Source: Candidatus Tumulicola scandinaviensis | GTDB lineage: Bacteria > Vulcanimicrobiota > Vulcanimicrobiia > Vulcanimicrobiales > Vulcanimicrobiaceae | Assembly: GCA_003140835.1 (NCBI GenBank) | Contig: PLLA01000080.1 | Span: 11,003-75,002 of the forward strand | DNA length: 64,000 nt | Direction of reading: 5' to 3' | Shown here: positions 26,191 through 34,954 of the stretch, in pieces | Layout of the letters: every line of letters begins with the position of its first letter | Numbering within the stretch: position 1 is the first letter of the stretch | Translations under genes and position numbers: made by a program | The notes under the pieces: model-generated | What the model was told of the DNA's origin: nothing | Seen by the model: only the letters and a program-made list of their open reading frames with translations | Databases searched by the model: none

Positions 26191-26931
26191 CTACATGTCC
26201 AAGCCGCCGTTGACGTTGTACACAGCTCCGGTGATGTAGCTGGCTTCGTCCTCGAGCAGAAAACGCACGACTCGCGCCACTTCTTCAGGTTTGCCGAGGC
26301 GGCGTTGCGGGATTTTTTCGATGACCTTCGCGAGGGCTGCTTCCGGAATCGCCTCGACCATCTCGGTGGCGATGAATCCCGGGGCCACCGTGTTAACGGT
26401 GATGCCGCGCTGGGCCATCTCGAGCGCCAAGCTCTTGACCAATCCGAAGAGACCCGCCTTGGACGCCGCATAGTTGGCTTGGCCGACGTTCCCGGTTTCG
26501 CCGATCACCGAACTGATCATCACGATGCGCCCGGAGCCCCGCTCGATCATATGCTCGAGCACGGATTTGGTCATTTGAAAGGCGCCTGAGAGGTTCACGT
26601 TGAGGACTTGGCGCCAGTCGTCGACGGTCATCTTGCGAACCGTCTTGTCGATCGTGATGCCGGCGTTGTTCACCAGGTAGTCCACGCGCCCAAACTCGTC
26701 GATTACCTCTTTGAAGACGCGATTGCAGTCGTCGGTCTCGTCGACGCGCCCTTGATGGATCGACATCTTCGCACCGCCGGCGGCCATGGTGTCCCTGAAG
26801 CGCTCGGCGCTCTCCTTACCGCGACTGTATCCGGCCGCCACCGACGCCCCATTCTCGCACAGCATTCGCGTGATCGCGGCACCGATGCCACGCGTACCGC
26901 CGGTAACAATCGCAACCCGTCCTTCAAACAC
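26191..26931 (-). CDS. second acetoacetyl-CoA reductase-like SDR (PhaB/FabG paralogue)
   Basis: 246 residues from GTG 26931, with GGAGG 7 bases upstream. The open frame to 27027 includes repeat-derived sequence and is not used. Motifs: VTGGTRGIGAA, NNAGIT, ISSVIGETGNVGQ with NYAASKAGLFG, and the PhaB-like end ITGAVYNVNGGLDM. It is the same family as the gene at 18835-19590, and the two stay close in sequence. It may supply NADH- or NADPH-linked reduction for PHA synthesis, or act as FabG. Confidence 0.87.
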   Translation of the reverse strand: MFEGRVAIVTGGTRGIGAAITRMLCENGASVAAGYSRGKESAERFRDTMAAGGAKMSIHQGRVDETDDCNRVFKEVIDEFGRVDYLVNNAGITIDKTVRKMTVDDWRQVLNVNLSGAFQMTKSVLEHMIERGSGRIVMISSVIGETGNVGQANYAASKAGLFGLVKSLALEMAQRGITVNTVAPGFIATEMVEAIPEAALAKVIEKIPQRRLGKPEEVARVVRFLLEDEASYITGAVYNVNGGLDM

Positions 26932-26983
26932 TCTGGCCTCCTCCCTTGCGGGCGTCTTGCTTTCGCCACACGCGGAGTGTTTC

Positions 26984-27050
26984 CGTCCTTCGATTGCGCC
27001 CCTTGGGGACTCCGCTCGGGATGACAAAGCGCTCCGCTCAGGATGGCAAG
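26984..27050. repeat. dispersed repeat copy upstream of the SDR gene
   Basis: Contains CGTCCTTCGATTGCGCC at the left and two GCTC(A/G)GGATG words (CCGCTCGGGATGACA, CCGCTCAGGATGGCA) at the right. It is the same family as the elements at 3331, 10065 and 33594. It lies between pstB and the reductase gene. Confidence 0.6.
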
Positions 27051-27057
27051 GGGTCCT

Positions 27058-27837
27058 TTAGCCGAAACGGCCCGTGATGTAGTCCTCGGTGCGGCGGTCC
27101 GACGGTTTGGTGAAAATCTTGGTCGTCTCGTCCATTTCGATCAAGCGTCCCACGCCGTGCTCGTCGGCGAGCATGAATGCCGAGTAATCCGACACGCGCG
27201 CGGCTTGCTGCATGTTGTGCGTCACGACGACGATCGCGTACTCGTCGGCCAACGCGGTCATCAGCTCTTCGATGCTCAACGTCGAGATCGGGTCCAGCGA
27301 CGAGGTCGGCTCGTCCATCAATAGCACTTCCGGCTCTACCGCCAGCGCGCGTGCGATGCACAAGCGTTGCTGCTGTCCGCCCGACAGCGCCGTCGCAGGC
27401 TTTTGCAGTTTGTCTTTTACCTCGTCCCACAGCGCCGCCGACCGCAATGCCTTTTCCGCGACGCGCATCTTTTCGCTCGAAGGAACGTTGCGGCTCAACC
27501 CCGCCGTCACATTCCCGAGAATCGACAGCGTCGGAAACGGATTCGCTCGCTGGAACACCATGCCGACGCGGCGGCGGAGCTCGATGACGCTGATGTGCGA
27601 TTCGTACACGTCCTCGCCGTCCAGCAGCACCTGGCCGCGCGCATACGCTCCCGGCGCGATTTCGTGAATGCGGTTGAGGCATCGCAGGATGGTCGTCTTC
27701 CCGCACCCCGACGGCCCCATTAACGCCGTCACCGCGTTCGGCGCAAACGACATGGTGACGTCGGCAACTGCTTGCCGCGTGCCGTAATAGGCGTTCAAGT
27801 CGATGACGCGCAGCGGCGCGGTGTCGCTTGAGCTCAT
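27058..27837 (-). CDS. pstB: phosphate ABC transporter ATP-binding protein
   Basis: 259 residues. Walker [10 protein letters not shown], signature LSGGQQQRL, Walker [14 protein letters not shown] and the switch His in [13 protein letters not shown]. The N-terminal [18 protein letters not shown] and [10 protein letters not shown] are specific for PstB. It powers high-affinity phosphate import with PstA/PstC. It starts inside the end of pstA (4-base ATGA overlap). A PhoU gene, often next, is absent; a repeat and a PhaB-like reductase follow instead. Confidence 0.96.
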   Translation of the reverse strand: MSSSDTAPLRVIDLNAYYGTRQAVADVTMSFAPNAVTALMGPSGCGKTTILRCLNRIHEIAPGAYARGQVLLDGEDVYESHISVIELRRRVGMVFQRANPFPTLSILGNVTAGLSRNVPSSEKMRVAEKALRSAALWDEVKDKLQKPATALSGGQQQRLCIARALAVEPEVLLMDEPTSSLDPISTLSIEELMTALADEYAIVVVTHNMQQAARVSDYSAFMLADEHGVGRLIEMDETTKIFTKPSDRRTEDYITGRFG

Positions 27838-28700
27838 CGCTGAGCCTTCGGCGACAGCACTAGCCGCGCCAGTACGTTAAGCACCAGCACGGCGAGAATC
27901 AGCAGCAGCGCACCCGCCCAAGCCTGCTGATGCCAGCTTTGGTACGGAGAAATCGCATACGTGAACACCTGCAACGGAAGCTGGGCCATCGGTTGGGTAG
28001 GATTGAGCTCCCAAAACTGGCTGCCGAAGGCCGTAAAGAGCAGCGGAGCGGTTTCGCCGGTAACGCGCGCGATCGCCAGCAGCAGTCCGGTGATGATCGC
28101 CGGCCGCGCCGCCGGAAGTACGATGCGCATGGTCGACGCGAATTCCGACAAGCCCAATGCCAGCGCGCCCTCGCGAATCGCGCGTGGAACGCTTCGCACC
28201 GCTTCTTCCGACGTTCGCAGAATGAGCGGAAGCATCAATAAGGCAAACGCAAACGACGCCGACAGCGCGGAGAAATGCCTGAAAGGCGCCACCAGCAGCG
28301 TATACGCGAACAACCCGATCGCAATGCTCGGGATGCCCGACAGTACGTCGGAAAGAAAGCGCACCGCTTCCGGAAACCAGCCGCGTCCAAACAGCGCCAG
28401 AAACAATCCCGAGAGCAAGCCTAACGGCGTGGCGATCAACACCGCGACGCCAACGGTGACGAGCGTACCGACGATGCCGTTAGCGACGCCGCCGCCCGGC
28501 TCGCCGACCGGAACCGGCAACTGCGTGAGGAAGGCGACGTTTATCGCGCGGAATCCCTGTAAGGCGACGTATCCCAAGATTACGAGCAGGGCGATCGCGC
28601 CCAGCGACGCGCACGCCGCCGTCACCGCGGCTCCGGCGAAGCTTACCGCGTGCCGGAACTTCACCGGGTCCGTTGCCCTCGCCGGCCGCGCCGTCGCCAC
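27834..28700 (-). CDS. pstA: phosphate ABC transporter permease
   Basis: 288 residues from GTG 28700, 1 base after the pstC stop. The longer frame upstream is a shadow of pstC. Six membrane helices are visible. The permease EAA-type loop reads [21 protein letters not shown], followed by [16 protein letters not shown], a PstA signature. It forms the inner-membrane channel with PstC. Order pstS-pstC-pstA-pstB is canonical. Confidence 0.95.
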   Translation of the reverse strand: MATARPARATDPVKFRHAVSFAGAAVTAACASLGAIALLVILGYVALQGFRAINVAFLTQLPVPVGEPGGGVANGIVGTLVTVGVAVLIATPLGLLSGLFLALFGRGWFPEAVRFLSDVLSGIPSIAIGLFAYTLLVAPFRHFSALSASFAFALLMLPLILRTSEEAVRSVPRAIREGALALGLSEFASTMRIVLPAARPAIITGLLLAIARVTGETAPLLFTAFGSQFWELNPTQPMAQLPLQVFTYAISPYQSWHQQAWAGALLLILAVLVLNVLARLVLSPKAQR

Positions 28701-28701
28701 G

Positions 28702-29649
28702 TTAACTCTTCTCCCGCAAAACGGCCCACAACAGCAGCCGGGCCATCGCATTGACGAGGAAGCTGACGATGAACAGCAGCAACCCCAGTTCGACGAGCGC
28801 GCTGATATAGACGGTCCCGTTAGCTTCGGTGAACTCGTTGGCGATGACGCTCGCCAGCGTGTACGAGGGAGCAAATAGCGAAGCCGCAATTTCGGGACGG
28901 TTGCCGATGACCATCGTGGTGGCGATCGTTTCGCCAAGCGCGCGCCCGAGCGCCAGTACGATCGCGCCGAAGATCCCCACCCGCGAAGCCGGAATGACCA
29001 CGCGCGCAACGGTTTCCCACTTCGTTGCGCCCAGCGACATGGAGGCTTCGCGCAGGTCAGACCCGATCGCAACGATGACCTCGCGGCTAATCGCCGTCAC
29101 CGTCGGAAGAACCATCAGCGCGAGAATCAAGCCCGCCGTCAACATGCCGACGCCGCTGATCGAACCCTGGAACAGCGGCAAGAATCCCAACGTCTTTTGC
29201 AAGAACGGCCCCAGAACGGTACGCACGAACGGTGCGAGCACGAACAGGCCCCATAGACCGAACACGACGCTGGGAACCGCCGCTAGCAGCTCGATCACGA
29301 AGCCGAGCGGGCGCGCGATCCAGCCGGGGGCGAACTCGGCAAGGTATGCGGCCGCCAAAATTCCGACGAAGCCGGCCAGGACGATGGCGATCAGCGAGGT
29401 GACCAGCGTGCCGTAGATGAGCGGCAGTGCACCGAACTGCCCGGTCACCGGATTCCACTCCGACGTCCACAGGAACTTGAATTTGAAGGCGACGATCGAC
29501 GGCCACGATCCGTGCACGAGCTCGACGAACAACATTGCGACGAGCAGCACGAACAGCCCGGCGGCGGCGTACACCACCAGCAGAAAGACTCGATCCGCCG
29601 CAGCTATGGCGGCATAATTTCGATTCTTCATGTCCTCACGGCGGGGCAC
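28702..29649 (-). CDS. pstC: phosphate ABC transporter permease
   Basis: 315 residues from GTG 29649, which has GAGG at 8 bases; ATG 29631 is possible but its ribosome site would be too close. Six or more helices with the loop REASMSLGATKWETVARVVI and ALGRALGETIATTMVIGN, both diagnostic for PstC. Forms the membrane pore with PstA. Confidence 0.95.
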   Translation of the reverse strand: MPRREDMKNRNYAAIAAADRVFLLVVYAAAGLFVLLVAMLFVELVHGSWPSIVAFKFKFLWTSEWNPVTGQFGALPLIYGTLVTSLIAIVLAGFVGILAAAYLAEFAPGWIARPLGFVIELLAAVPSVVFGLWGLFVLAPFVRTVLGPFLQKTLGFLPLFQGSISGVGMLTAGLILALMVLPTVTAISREVIVAIGSDLREASMSLGATKWETVARVVIPASRVGIFGAIVLALGRALGETIATTMVIGNRPEIAASLFAPSYTLASVIANEFTEANGTVYISALVELGLLLFIVSFLVNAMARLLLWAVLREKS

Positions 29650-29710
29650 AAGAAACGCCTCAATACACGATCGAGGCGCTCCCTACCTTCACGCGATGCT
29701 TCGTAAAGCG

Positions 29711-30742
29711 CTACACGTGCATTTTCGCAAGCGTATTGCGCGCGAGCGACTGAATGTTCTCCGGAAGCGGAACGTAGTCGAGTCCGCCGGCGATCTTTTG
29801 AGCATCGCCGCCACTCAACCAGGTGAGGATCTGCTGTAGAACCTTCCCTTTGCCTTTGTCCTGCGGGTTCTGATAGACCACCACCCAGCTGTAGCCGGCG
29901 ATGGGATAACACGTCGCGCACTTCATGTTGACGATCGAGAAGCTGGTTGCGCTAACGTCGGGCTTCGCAGCCGCCGCCGCCCGCACGCCGCCCGGGGCAT
30001 CGGAGATGTATTTGCCGGCGGCGTTCTGCAACGTCGCTTGCGACATTTTATTTTGGATGGCGTAGGCCAGTTCGACGTAGCCGATGGCTCCCGGATTGTT
30101 GTTGACCTGACCCGCCACCCCTTCGTTGCCTTTGCCGCCGATGGCGCTCGCTGCGATCCACATCACGCTCTTTCCCGTCCCAACTTTTGTTTTCCATTCC
30201 GCCGAGATGGCGCTGAGATAATCCGTGAAGATGTACGTCGTCCCAGAACCGTCGGAACGATGCACGACCACAATCGGCGTGTTGGGCAGCTTCATCCCGC
30301 CGTTGAGTTTGGCGATTTGCGGATCGTTCCAGCTCGTAATCTTGCCCAAGAAGATTCCAGCCAATAACCCGGAGGTCAGATGCAGTCCACTTGCAACTCC
30401 GGGAACGTTGTACACGATAGACTCGCCACCGAGCGCCACCGGCACCTGCAGCACGGGTCCGCCCGAAGCCTCGGCCGCCTTCACTTCGCCGGCGTTCATC
30501 GGCACGTCGGTCGCACCAAAGTCCACCGTGCGCTGCGTGAACTGTGCGATGCCGCCGCCGCTGCCGATGGACTGGTAGTTGACCTGCACGTCGCCGTGGC
30601 TCTTGCTGTAGTCGTAAAACGCTTTCGAGAAGAACGGGTAATCGAACGTCGACCCTGCGCCCGTCAGCTGCGTCGCTGCCATTGCCGGAAGGATCGCCGT
30701 GACGAACAGCGCCGCTGCTATCGGCGCAAGTCTTTTCCGCAT
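29711..30742 (-). CDS. pstS: periplasmic phosphate-binding protein
   Basis: 343 residues from ATG 30742 with AAGGAG upstream; the much longer frame seen upstream is antisense to thrS. Signal peptide APIAAALFVTAILPAMA. Mature protein: LTGAGSTFDYPFFSKA, YQSIGSGGGIAQFTQR, VDFGATDVPM and VVHRSDGSGTTYIFTDYL, the phosphate-ligand loops of PstS. It captures phosphate for PstCAB. Its promoter region holds a four-unit Pho-box-like array. Confidence 0.96.
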   Translation of the reverse strand: MRKRLAPIAAALFVTAILPAMAATQLTGAGSTFDYPFFSKAFYDYSKSHGDVQVNYQSIGSGGGIAQFTQRTVDFGATDVPMNAGEVKAAEASGGPVLQVPVALGGESIVYNVPGVASGLHLTSGLLAGIFLGKITSWNDPQIAKLNGGMKLPNTPIVVVHRSDGSGTTYIFTDYLSAISAEWKTKVGTGKSVMWIAASAIGGKGNEGVAGQVNNNPGAIGYVELAYAIQNKMSQATLQNAAGKYISDAPGGVRAAAAAKPDVSATSFSIVNMKCATCYPIAGYSWVVVYQNPQDKGKGKVLQQILTWLSGGDAQKIAGGLDYVPLPENIQSLARNTLAKMHV

Positions 30743-30804
30743 GAATGCTCCTTTGCACGCGAGTGCAATGCCGAGTCGATGAAAACTCTTCCCATTCTCA
30801 CGGC

Positions 30805-30848
30805 CGAATACTAAGAACAGATTAAGAAGACATAGGGAAGGGCTTAAG
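30805..30848 (-). promoter_or_regulatory. Pho-box-like array of four 11-bp units upstream of pstS
   Basis: On the minus strand CTTAAG, CCCTAT, CTTAAT and CTTAGT begin exactly 11 bases apart (at 30848, 30837, 30826 and 30815). PhoB/PhoP-type activators bind direct repeats with 11-bp spacing, so this fits a phosphate-starvation box. A -10-like GAGAAT lies downstream at 30799-30794. Binding is inferred. Confidence 0.65.
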
Positions 30849-30922
30849 ACTCGAGGCACGGAGGCGGCCTGCCGGGCGCTTCGAAGGCTTCCGGCCACGC
30901 GGCCGCCGAAAGCGCGTGCTCT

Positions 30923-32650
30923 ATGTCCGAGCCCCAGGTGAAAACGCCGCTCCCCGAACTGCGCCATACGGCCGCCCACGTGCTGGCGTATGCCGCGCAG
31001 GACCTCTTTCCCGACGCCAAGCCGACCATTGGGCCGGCGATCGAGAATGGGTTCTACTACGATTTCGATCGCGCCGAAGCGTTTACGCCTGAGGATCTGG
31101 CCCGGTTGGAAGCGCGCATGGCGGAGATCGTGAAGGCGAACTATGCGATGACCGGCCGGCCCGTCACGCGAGCCGAGGCGCTCAGCATTTTCAGGGGCAA
31201 CCCCTATAAGGTAGAGATCGCGAGCGAAATCCCGGAGGGGGAGCCGATCACGCTCTATACCATAGGCGAGTTTACCGACCTGTGCCGTGGCGGCCATGCC
31301 GACTTCACCGGTGAGATTGGCGCGCTCAAGCTGACGAGCGTTGCGGGCGCCTATTGGCGTGGGGACGAGCGCAAGCCGATGCTGCAACGCATTTACGGCA
31401 CCGCGTGGTACGACCGCGCCGAGCTCGATGCGTATCTCGCCCAAGTCGAAGAGGCCCTCCAGCGCGACCATCGCAAACTCGGCGCCGAGCTCGACTTGTA
31501 TTCGGTCGAGGAAGACGCCGGAGCCGGATTGATTTTCTGGCATCCCAAGGGCGCCATCGTGCGCGGACTCATCGAAGACTTCATCCGCCAGGGGTTGCGC
31601 GAACGCGGCTATCAGCCGGTCGTCACCCCGCACGTCGTCAGTGAAAAACTGTACGAGATCTCCGGGCATCTGGAAAACTTCGCGCAGAATATGTTCGGGC
31701 CGCTCGAAGTCGAGGAGCAACGCTTCCGTCTCAAACCGATGAACTGCCCCGGACACATCCTCATCTACCGCAGCCGGTTGCACAGTTACCGCGACCTGCC
31801 GGTGCGTTACAGCGAGTTCGGAACGGTGTACCGCTACGAGCGATCCGGCGTCGTGCACGGCTTGACGCGCGTGCGGGGCTTCACCCAGGACGACGCGCAC
31901 ATCTTCTGCACGCCCGAGCAGTTACAGGGCGAGTTCGAGCTTACGCTCGACGAAGCGATGCGCTTGATGAACGCGTTCGGCTTCAGCGATTTCGAATACG
32001 TGCTCTCCACGCGCGACGACGCGCTCCGCACCGAAACCGATCCGGTGGCCGAAGACGCGATTCGAAAAGCGCTCGAACGCTTTGGCCTTCCGCACAGCGT
32101 CGATCCCGGTGGCGGCGCATTTTACGGACCGAAGCTCGACATCAACGTGCGCGACGCGATCGGACGGAAGTGGCAGCTCGGAACCGTGCAGGTCGATTTC
32201 ATCCTTCCCGCTCGCTTCGAACTGAAGTATCGCGCGAGCGACGGGCACGACCGCACGCCGGTCATGATTCACCGGGCGTTGGCCGGGTCGCTCGAGCGAT
32301 TTTTCGGCATCGCCATCGAACACTTCGGCGGCGCGTTCCCGGCATGGCTGGCGCCGGTGCAGGCTGCGGTCGTTCCGATTTCGGAGCATCAGCAAGACTA
32401 CGCGCGCGAAGTGGCCGCCCGCCTTACCGGAATGGGTCGCCGGGTCGAGGTCGATGAAAGCAACGAGAAGCTCGGTCATAAGATCCGGCACTGGAAGAAG
32501 CAAAAGGTTCCCTATATTCTCGTGGTTGGAAAACAAGAAGCCGCCGAGGGTACGGTGAACGTCAACCAGCGCGGCGTCGAAGACAAACGCACCGTTTCTG
32601 TCGGAACGTTTGCCGAACAACTCCAATCAATCATCGAGGCGAAGAAGTAA
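30923..32650 (+). CDS. thrS: threonyl-tRNA synthetase lacking the TGS domain
   Basis: 575 residues. The editing (N2) domain begins almost at once with HTAAHVLAYAAQDLFP and has the CRGGH motif. The class II catalytic core has PMNCPGHILIYRS (zinc Cys), YRYERSGVVHGLTRVRGFTQ (motif 2) and the motif 3 Arg in IHRALAGSLERF. The anticodon-binding domain follows. Most bacterial ThrRS are about 640 residues with an N-terminal TGS domain; this one omits it, as some lineages do. ATG 30923 has only a weak ribosome site. Divergent from pstS. Confidence 0.96.
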   Translation: MSEPQVKTPLPELRHTAAHVLAYAAQDLFPDAKPTIGPAIENGFYYDFDRAEAFTPEDLARLEARMAEIVKANYAMTGRPVTRAEALSIFRGNPYKVEIASEIPEGEPITLYTIGEFTDLCRGGHADFTGEIGALKLTSVAGAYWRGDERKPMLQRIYGTAWYDRAELDAYLAQVEEALQRDHRKLGAELDLYSVEEDAGAGLIFWHPKGAIVRGLIEDFIRQGLRERGYQPVVTPHVVSEKLYEISGHLENFAQNMFGPLEVEEQRFRLKPMNCPGHILIYRSRLHSYRDLPVRYSEFGTVYRYERSGVVHGLTRVRGFTQDDAHIFCTPEQLQGEFELTLDEAMRLMNAFGFSDFEYVLSTRDDALRTETDPVAEDAIRKALERFGLPHSVDPGGGAFYGPKLDINVRDAIGRKWQLGTVQVDFILPARFELKYRASDGHDRTPVMIHRALAGSLERFFGIAIEHFGGAFPAWLAPVQAAVVPISEHQQDYAREVAARLTGMGRRVEVDESNEKLGHKIRHWKKQKVPYILVVGKQEAAEGTVNVNQRGVEDKRTVSVGTFAEQLQSIIEAKK

Positions 32651-32656
32651 AAGCAC

Positions 32657-33562
32657 ATGAAGTTTGACGTTCGCGTGGCATTCGCCGCGATCGCGCTCGC
32701 GCTCGGAGCCTGCCAGGGTGGCATGGACAGCGGCGGCGGTATGCCGGGCATGATGGGACCGCCGGTTTCCCAACCGGGTCCGATGGCCAGCGGCCAAATG
32801 CAGGGCCCGGCGATTGGCGCGAACGGACAAGCCGAGCTCACCGTTCCGGGCTCGACGCTCGCACCGAACGAATCGCAGTTTGCGGTTGGTGACGGCCCCA
32901 ACGGCGTCAAGTGCCCGGTCGTGCAGCAGTTCGCGTGCACGGTGAGTTTCAATATGCCGACGCCCGGACCGTCGCCCTCAGGCGGATCGACCCCGAAGCC
33001 GACTCCCTCGCCCACCCCGTCGCCGTCGCCGAGCGCCTCGAGCGGAAGCGACGAAGGCGACGATACGTCCGATGCGGCCAGTCCTTCGCCCACCCCGCCG
33101 GGCACGATTACGCTGCAAATGGAGCCGCTACCCAAGGACGTTCCGGCGATGACCAATCCCGATCCTCGCATCTTGCGCATCACGCCGATGGTCGCGATTC
33201 GCTTGCAGAGCGATACGGACTTTTCGCTGAACGGTAACGCTGCCGTGCAATACACGATGCCGCGCGTACAAGTCGCCACCCGCTCGTTTGCCATCCAGTT
33301 GTATAACGAGAGCGCTTTGCGCGGAAAGCGCACCGACCAGTATCTTGCGACCTACACGAAGGCAAATGTCGGCGATACGACCGTGCAGTTCACCTTTGCC
33401 ACGCCGCGCGTCACCGTCAAACGCGGACAAATTTGGCTGCTCGCGCTCTACGGATACCAGTGGCCGCCGGGAATGACGCCGACGCCGTCGCCATCGCCGG
33501 CCGGATCGGGGGCGCCGTCGGCGTCGCCCAGCGCGAACCCATCCCCAACGCCCTCCCCCTAA
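32657..33562 (+). CDS. Pro/Ser-rich secreted lipoprotein, unknown function
   Basis: 301 residues with a lipobox (LALGACQG). The mature part has a Gly/Met/Pro-rich start, a central PSPTPSPSPS-type linker (about 100-135), a beta-rich domain (about 145-270, with ILRITPMVAIRLQSDTDFSL and TVKRGQIWLLALYGYQW), and a second PSPSP-type tail to the end. Such tails often cross or bind cell-wall material. It starts 6 bases after thrS, so it may be co-transcribed with it. Confidence 0.6.
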   Translation: MKFDVRVAFAAIALALGACQGGMDSGGGMPGMMGPPVSQPGPMASGQMQGPAIGANGQAELTVPGSTLAPNESQFAVGDGPNGVKCPVVQQFACTVSFNMPTPGPSPSGGSTPKPTPSPTPSPSPSASSGSDEGDDTSDAASPSPTPPGTITLQMEPLPKDVPAMTNPDPRILRITPMVAIRLQSDTDFSLNGNAAVQYTMPRVQVATRSFAIQLYNESALRGKRTDQYLATYTKANVGDTTVQFTFATPRVTVKRGQIWLLALYGYQWPPGMTPTPSPSPAGSGAPSASPSANPSPTPSP

Positions 33563-33593
33563 GCCTCCGACTTGTCAATCGAAGGGTACATTC

Positions 33594-33659
33594 GCGTCCT
33601 TCGACTGCGGCGCTTCGCGCCTCCGCTCAGGATGACAAAGTGCCGTAGTCGAAGGACGC
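33594..33659. repeat. inverted-repeat element abutting the transporter start
   Basis: Arms of 17 bp, GCGTCCTTCGACTGCGG (33594-33610) and CCGTAGTCGAAGGACGC (33643-33659), pair with one mismatch around a loop that includes CCGCTCAGGATGACA. This is the most complete copy of the dispersed element. The AAGGA of the right arm (33652-33656) lies 6 bases before the ATG of the transporter gene, so the repeat seems to supply its ribosome-binding site. Confidence 0.75.
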
Positions 33660-33662
33660 CCC

Positions 33663-34931
33663 ATGCGCGCTTGGAGCGAACTCAGCCCGCCCGCTAAGAA
33701 GACGTTCGTCGCCAGTTTTCTCGGCTGGACGCTCGACGCTTTCGATTTCTTTCTCCTGACCTTCGTCGTCACCCGAATCGCCGCCGATTTCAACCGCGGC
33801 ATCGCCGAAGTCACCGGTGCCATCACCCTGTCGCTCTTGTGTAGGCCGGTTGGCGCGTTCGTCTTCGGATGGATCGCCGACCGGTACGGACGCCGGACGC
33901 CGTTGATGATCGACATCGTCTTCTATTCGATTGTCGAGCTGCTTACGGCGTTCTCGCCCAATTTTACGGTCTTTCTCGTGCTCCGCGCGCTCTACGGAGT
34001 TGCGATGGGCGGGGAGTGGGGCATCGGAGCGGCGATGGCCATGGAAGTGCTTCCGCCGCGCCGTCGCGGACTCTTCAGCGGCGTTTTGCAAGAGGGCTAC
34101 ATGGTCGGCTACCTGCTTGCCGCCGTCGCCTACTTTCTGGTGTTCCATTTCGCCGACGCGCTCGGGCTCGCGCGCTGGAATTGGCGCATTCTCTTCGGCG
34201 TCGGCGTGTTGCCCGCGCTCTTGATCTTCTACATTCGCGCCTACGTCCCCGAATCGCCGGCCTGGCTCACGCATCGCGGGCAACGCGTCGCGCCGCCGCA
34301 AATACTGCGCTCGCTGACGCGTCATTGGCCGCTCGTCGTTTACGCGATTCTTTTTATGGCGGCGTTGAACTTCATGTCGCACGGCACCCAAGATCTCTAC
34401 GCGACGTTTCTACAAAAGCAGCACGGATTTTCCACGGCAACCGTCTTCACGCTGTCGGTCGTCGCCGCGTGCGGCGCCATCCTCGGCGGCATCGCTTTCG
34501 GGGCGATCTCACAGCGTTGGGGCCGGCGGGCGTGCATCCTGATCGCCGTGGTACTGGGAGCGGCGACGGTCCCGCTATGGGCCTTCGGCCAAACCATGGC
34601 GCTGCTCGGCGTCGGCGCTTTCGCCATTCAGTTTATGGTACAGGGCGCGTGGGGTGTGATTCCCGCGCACCTCAACGAACTCTCGCCCGCCGAGGCACGC
34701 GGAACGTTTCCGGGGTTCACCTACCAGCTCGGCAACGCCATCAGCGCCGGTGCGGCACAGATGGAAGCGGCCTTCGCGCTGAAGTTTCCGCTACCGGGCG
34801 GCGGCGCAAACTATGCCAAAGCGATGGCCATCATCGCGTTAATAGCGTTGGCATCCGTTTTCATGCTGACGGCGCTCGGGTATCTGGTTCAACCCGAACG
34901 CCGCCATCGCGATTTCCTCGAACCGTCGTAA
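33663..34931 (+). CDS. MFS transporter, sialate/lactate-type proton symporter family
   Basis: 422 residues, 12 predicted membrane helices. Major-facilitator loop motif GWIADRYGRRTPLM (between helices 2 and 3) and the metabolite-symporter-like start FLGWTLDAFDFFLLTFVV, typical of NanT/JEN-like (SHS) carriers of monocarboxylates or sialic acid. Also has YGVAMGGEWGIGAAMAMEVLP. The substrate cannot be read from sequence. Its Shine-Dalgarno-like AAGGA belongs to the repeat just upstream. Confidence 0.88.
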   Translation: MRAWSELSPPAKKTFVASFLGWTLDAFDFFLLTFVVTRIAADFNRGIAEVTGAITLSLLCRPVGAFVFGWIADRYGRRTPLMIDIVFYSIVELLTAFSPNFTVFLVLRALYGVAMGGEWGIGAAMAMEVLPPRRRGLFSGVLQEGYMVGYLLAAVAYFLVFHFADALGLARWNWRILFGVGVLPALLIFYIRAYVPESPAWLTHRGQRVAPPQILRSLTRHWPLVVYAILFMAALNFMSHGTQDLYATFLQKQHGFSTATVFTLSVVAACGAILGGIAFGAISQRWGRRACILIAVVLGAATVPLWAFGQTMALLGVGAFAIQFMVQGAWGVIPAHLNELSPAEARGTFPGFTYQLGNAISAGAAQMEAAFALKFPLPGGGANYAKAMAIIALIALASVFMLTALGYLVQPERRHRDFLEPS

Positions 34932-34954
34932 GCGCCGGAGCGCTATACGGCGCT
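34931..34954. terminator. weak stem-loop between convergent genes
   Basis: AGCGCCG (34931-34937) pairs with CGGCGCT (34948-34954) around a 10-base loop, between the stops of the transporter and the glycosidase. No T-run follows on either strand, so termination is only a guess. Confidence 0.25.

Noticed and set aside
30743-31900. Upstream extension of the pstS frame to 31900
   Set aside because: Antisense to thrS; the PstS signal peptide and AAGGAG fix the start at 30742.
33000-33050. Tandem DNA repeat in the lipoprotein gene
   Set aside because: The repetitive sequence only reflects a Pro/Ser/Thr linker in the protein, and its units are irregular.
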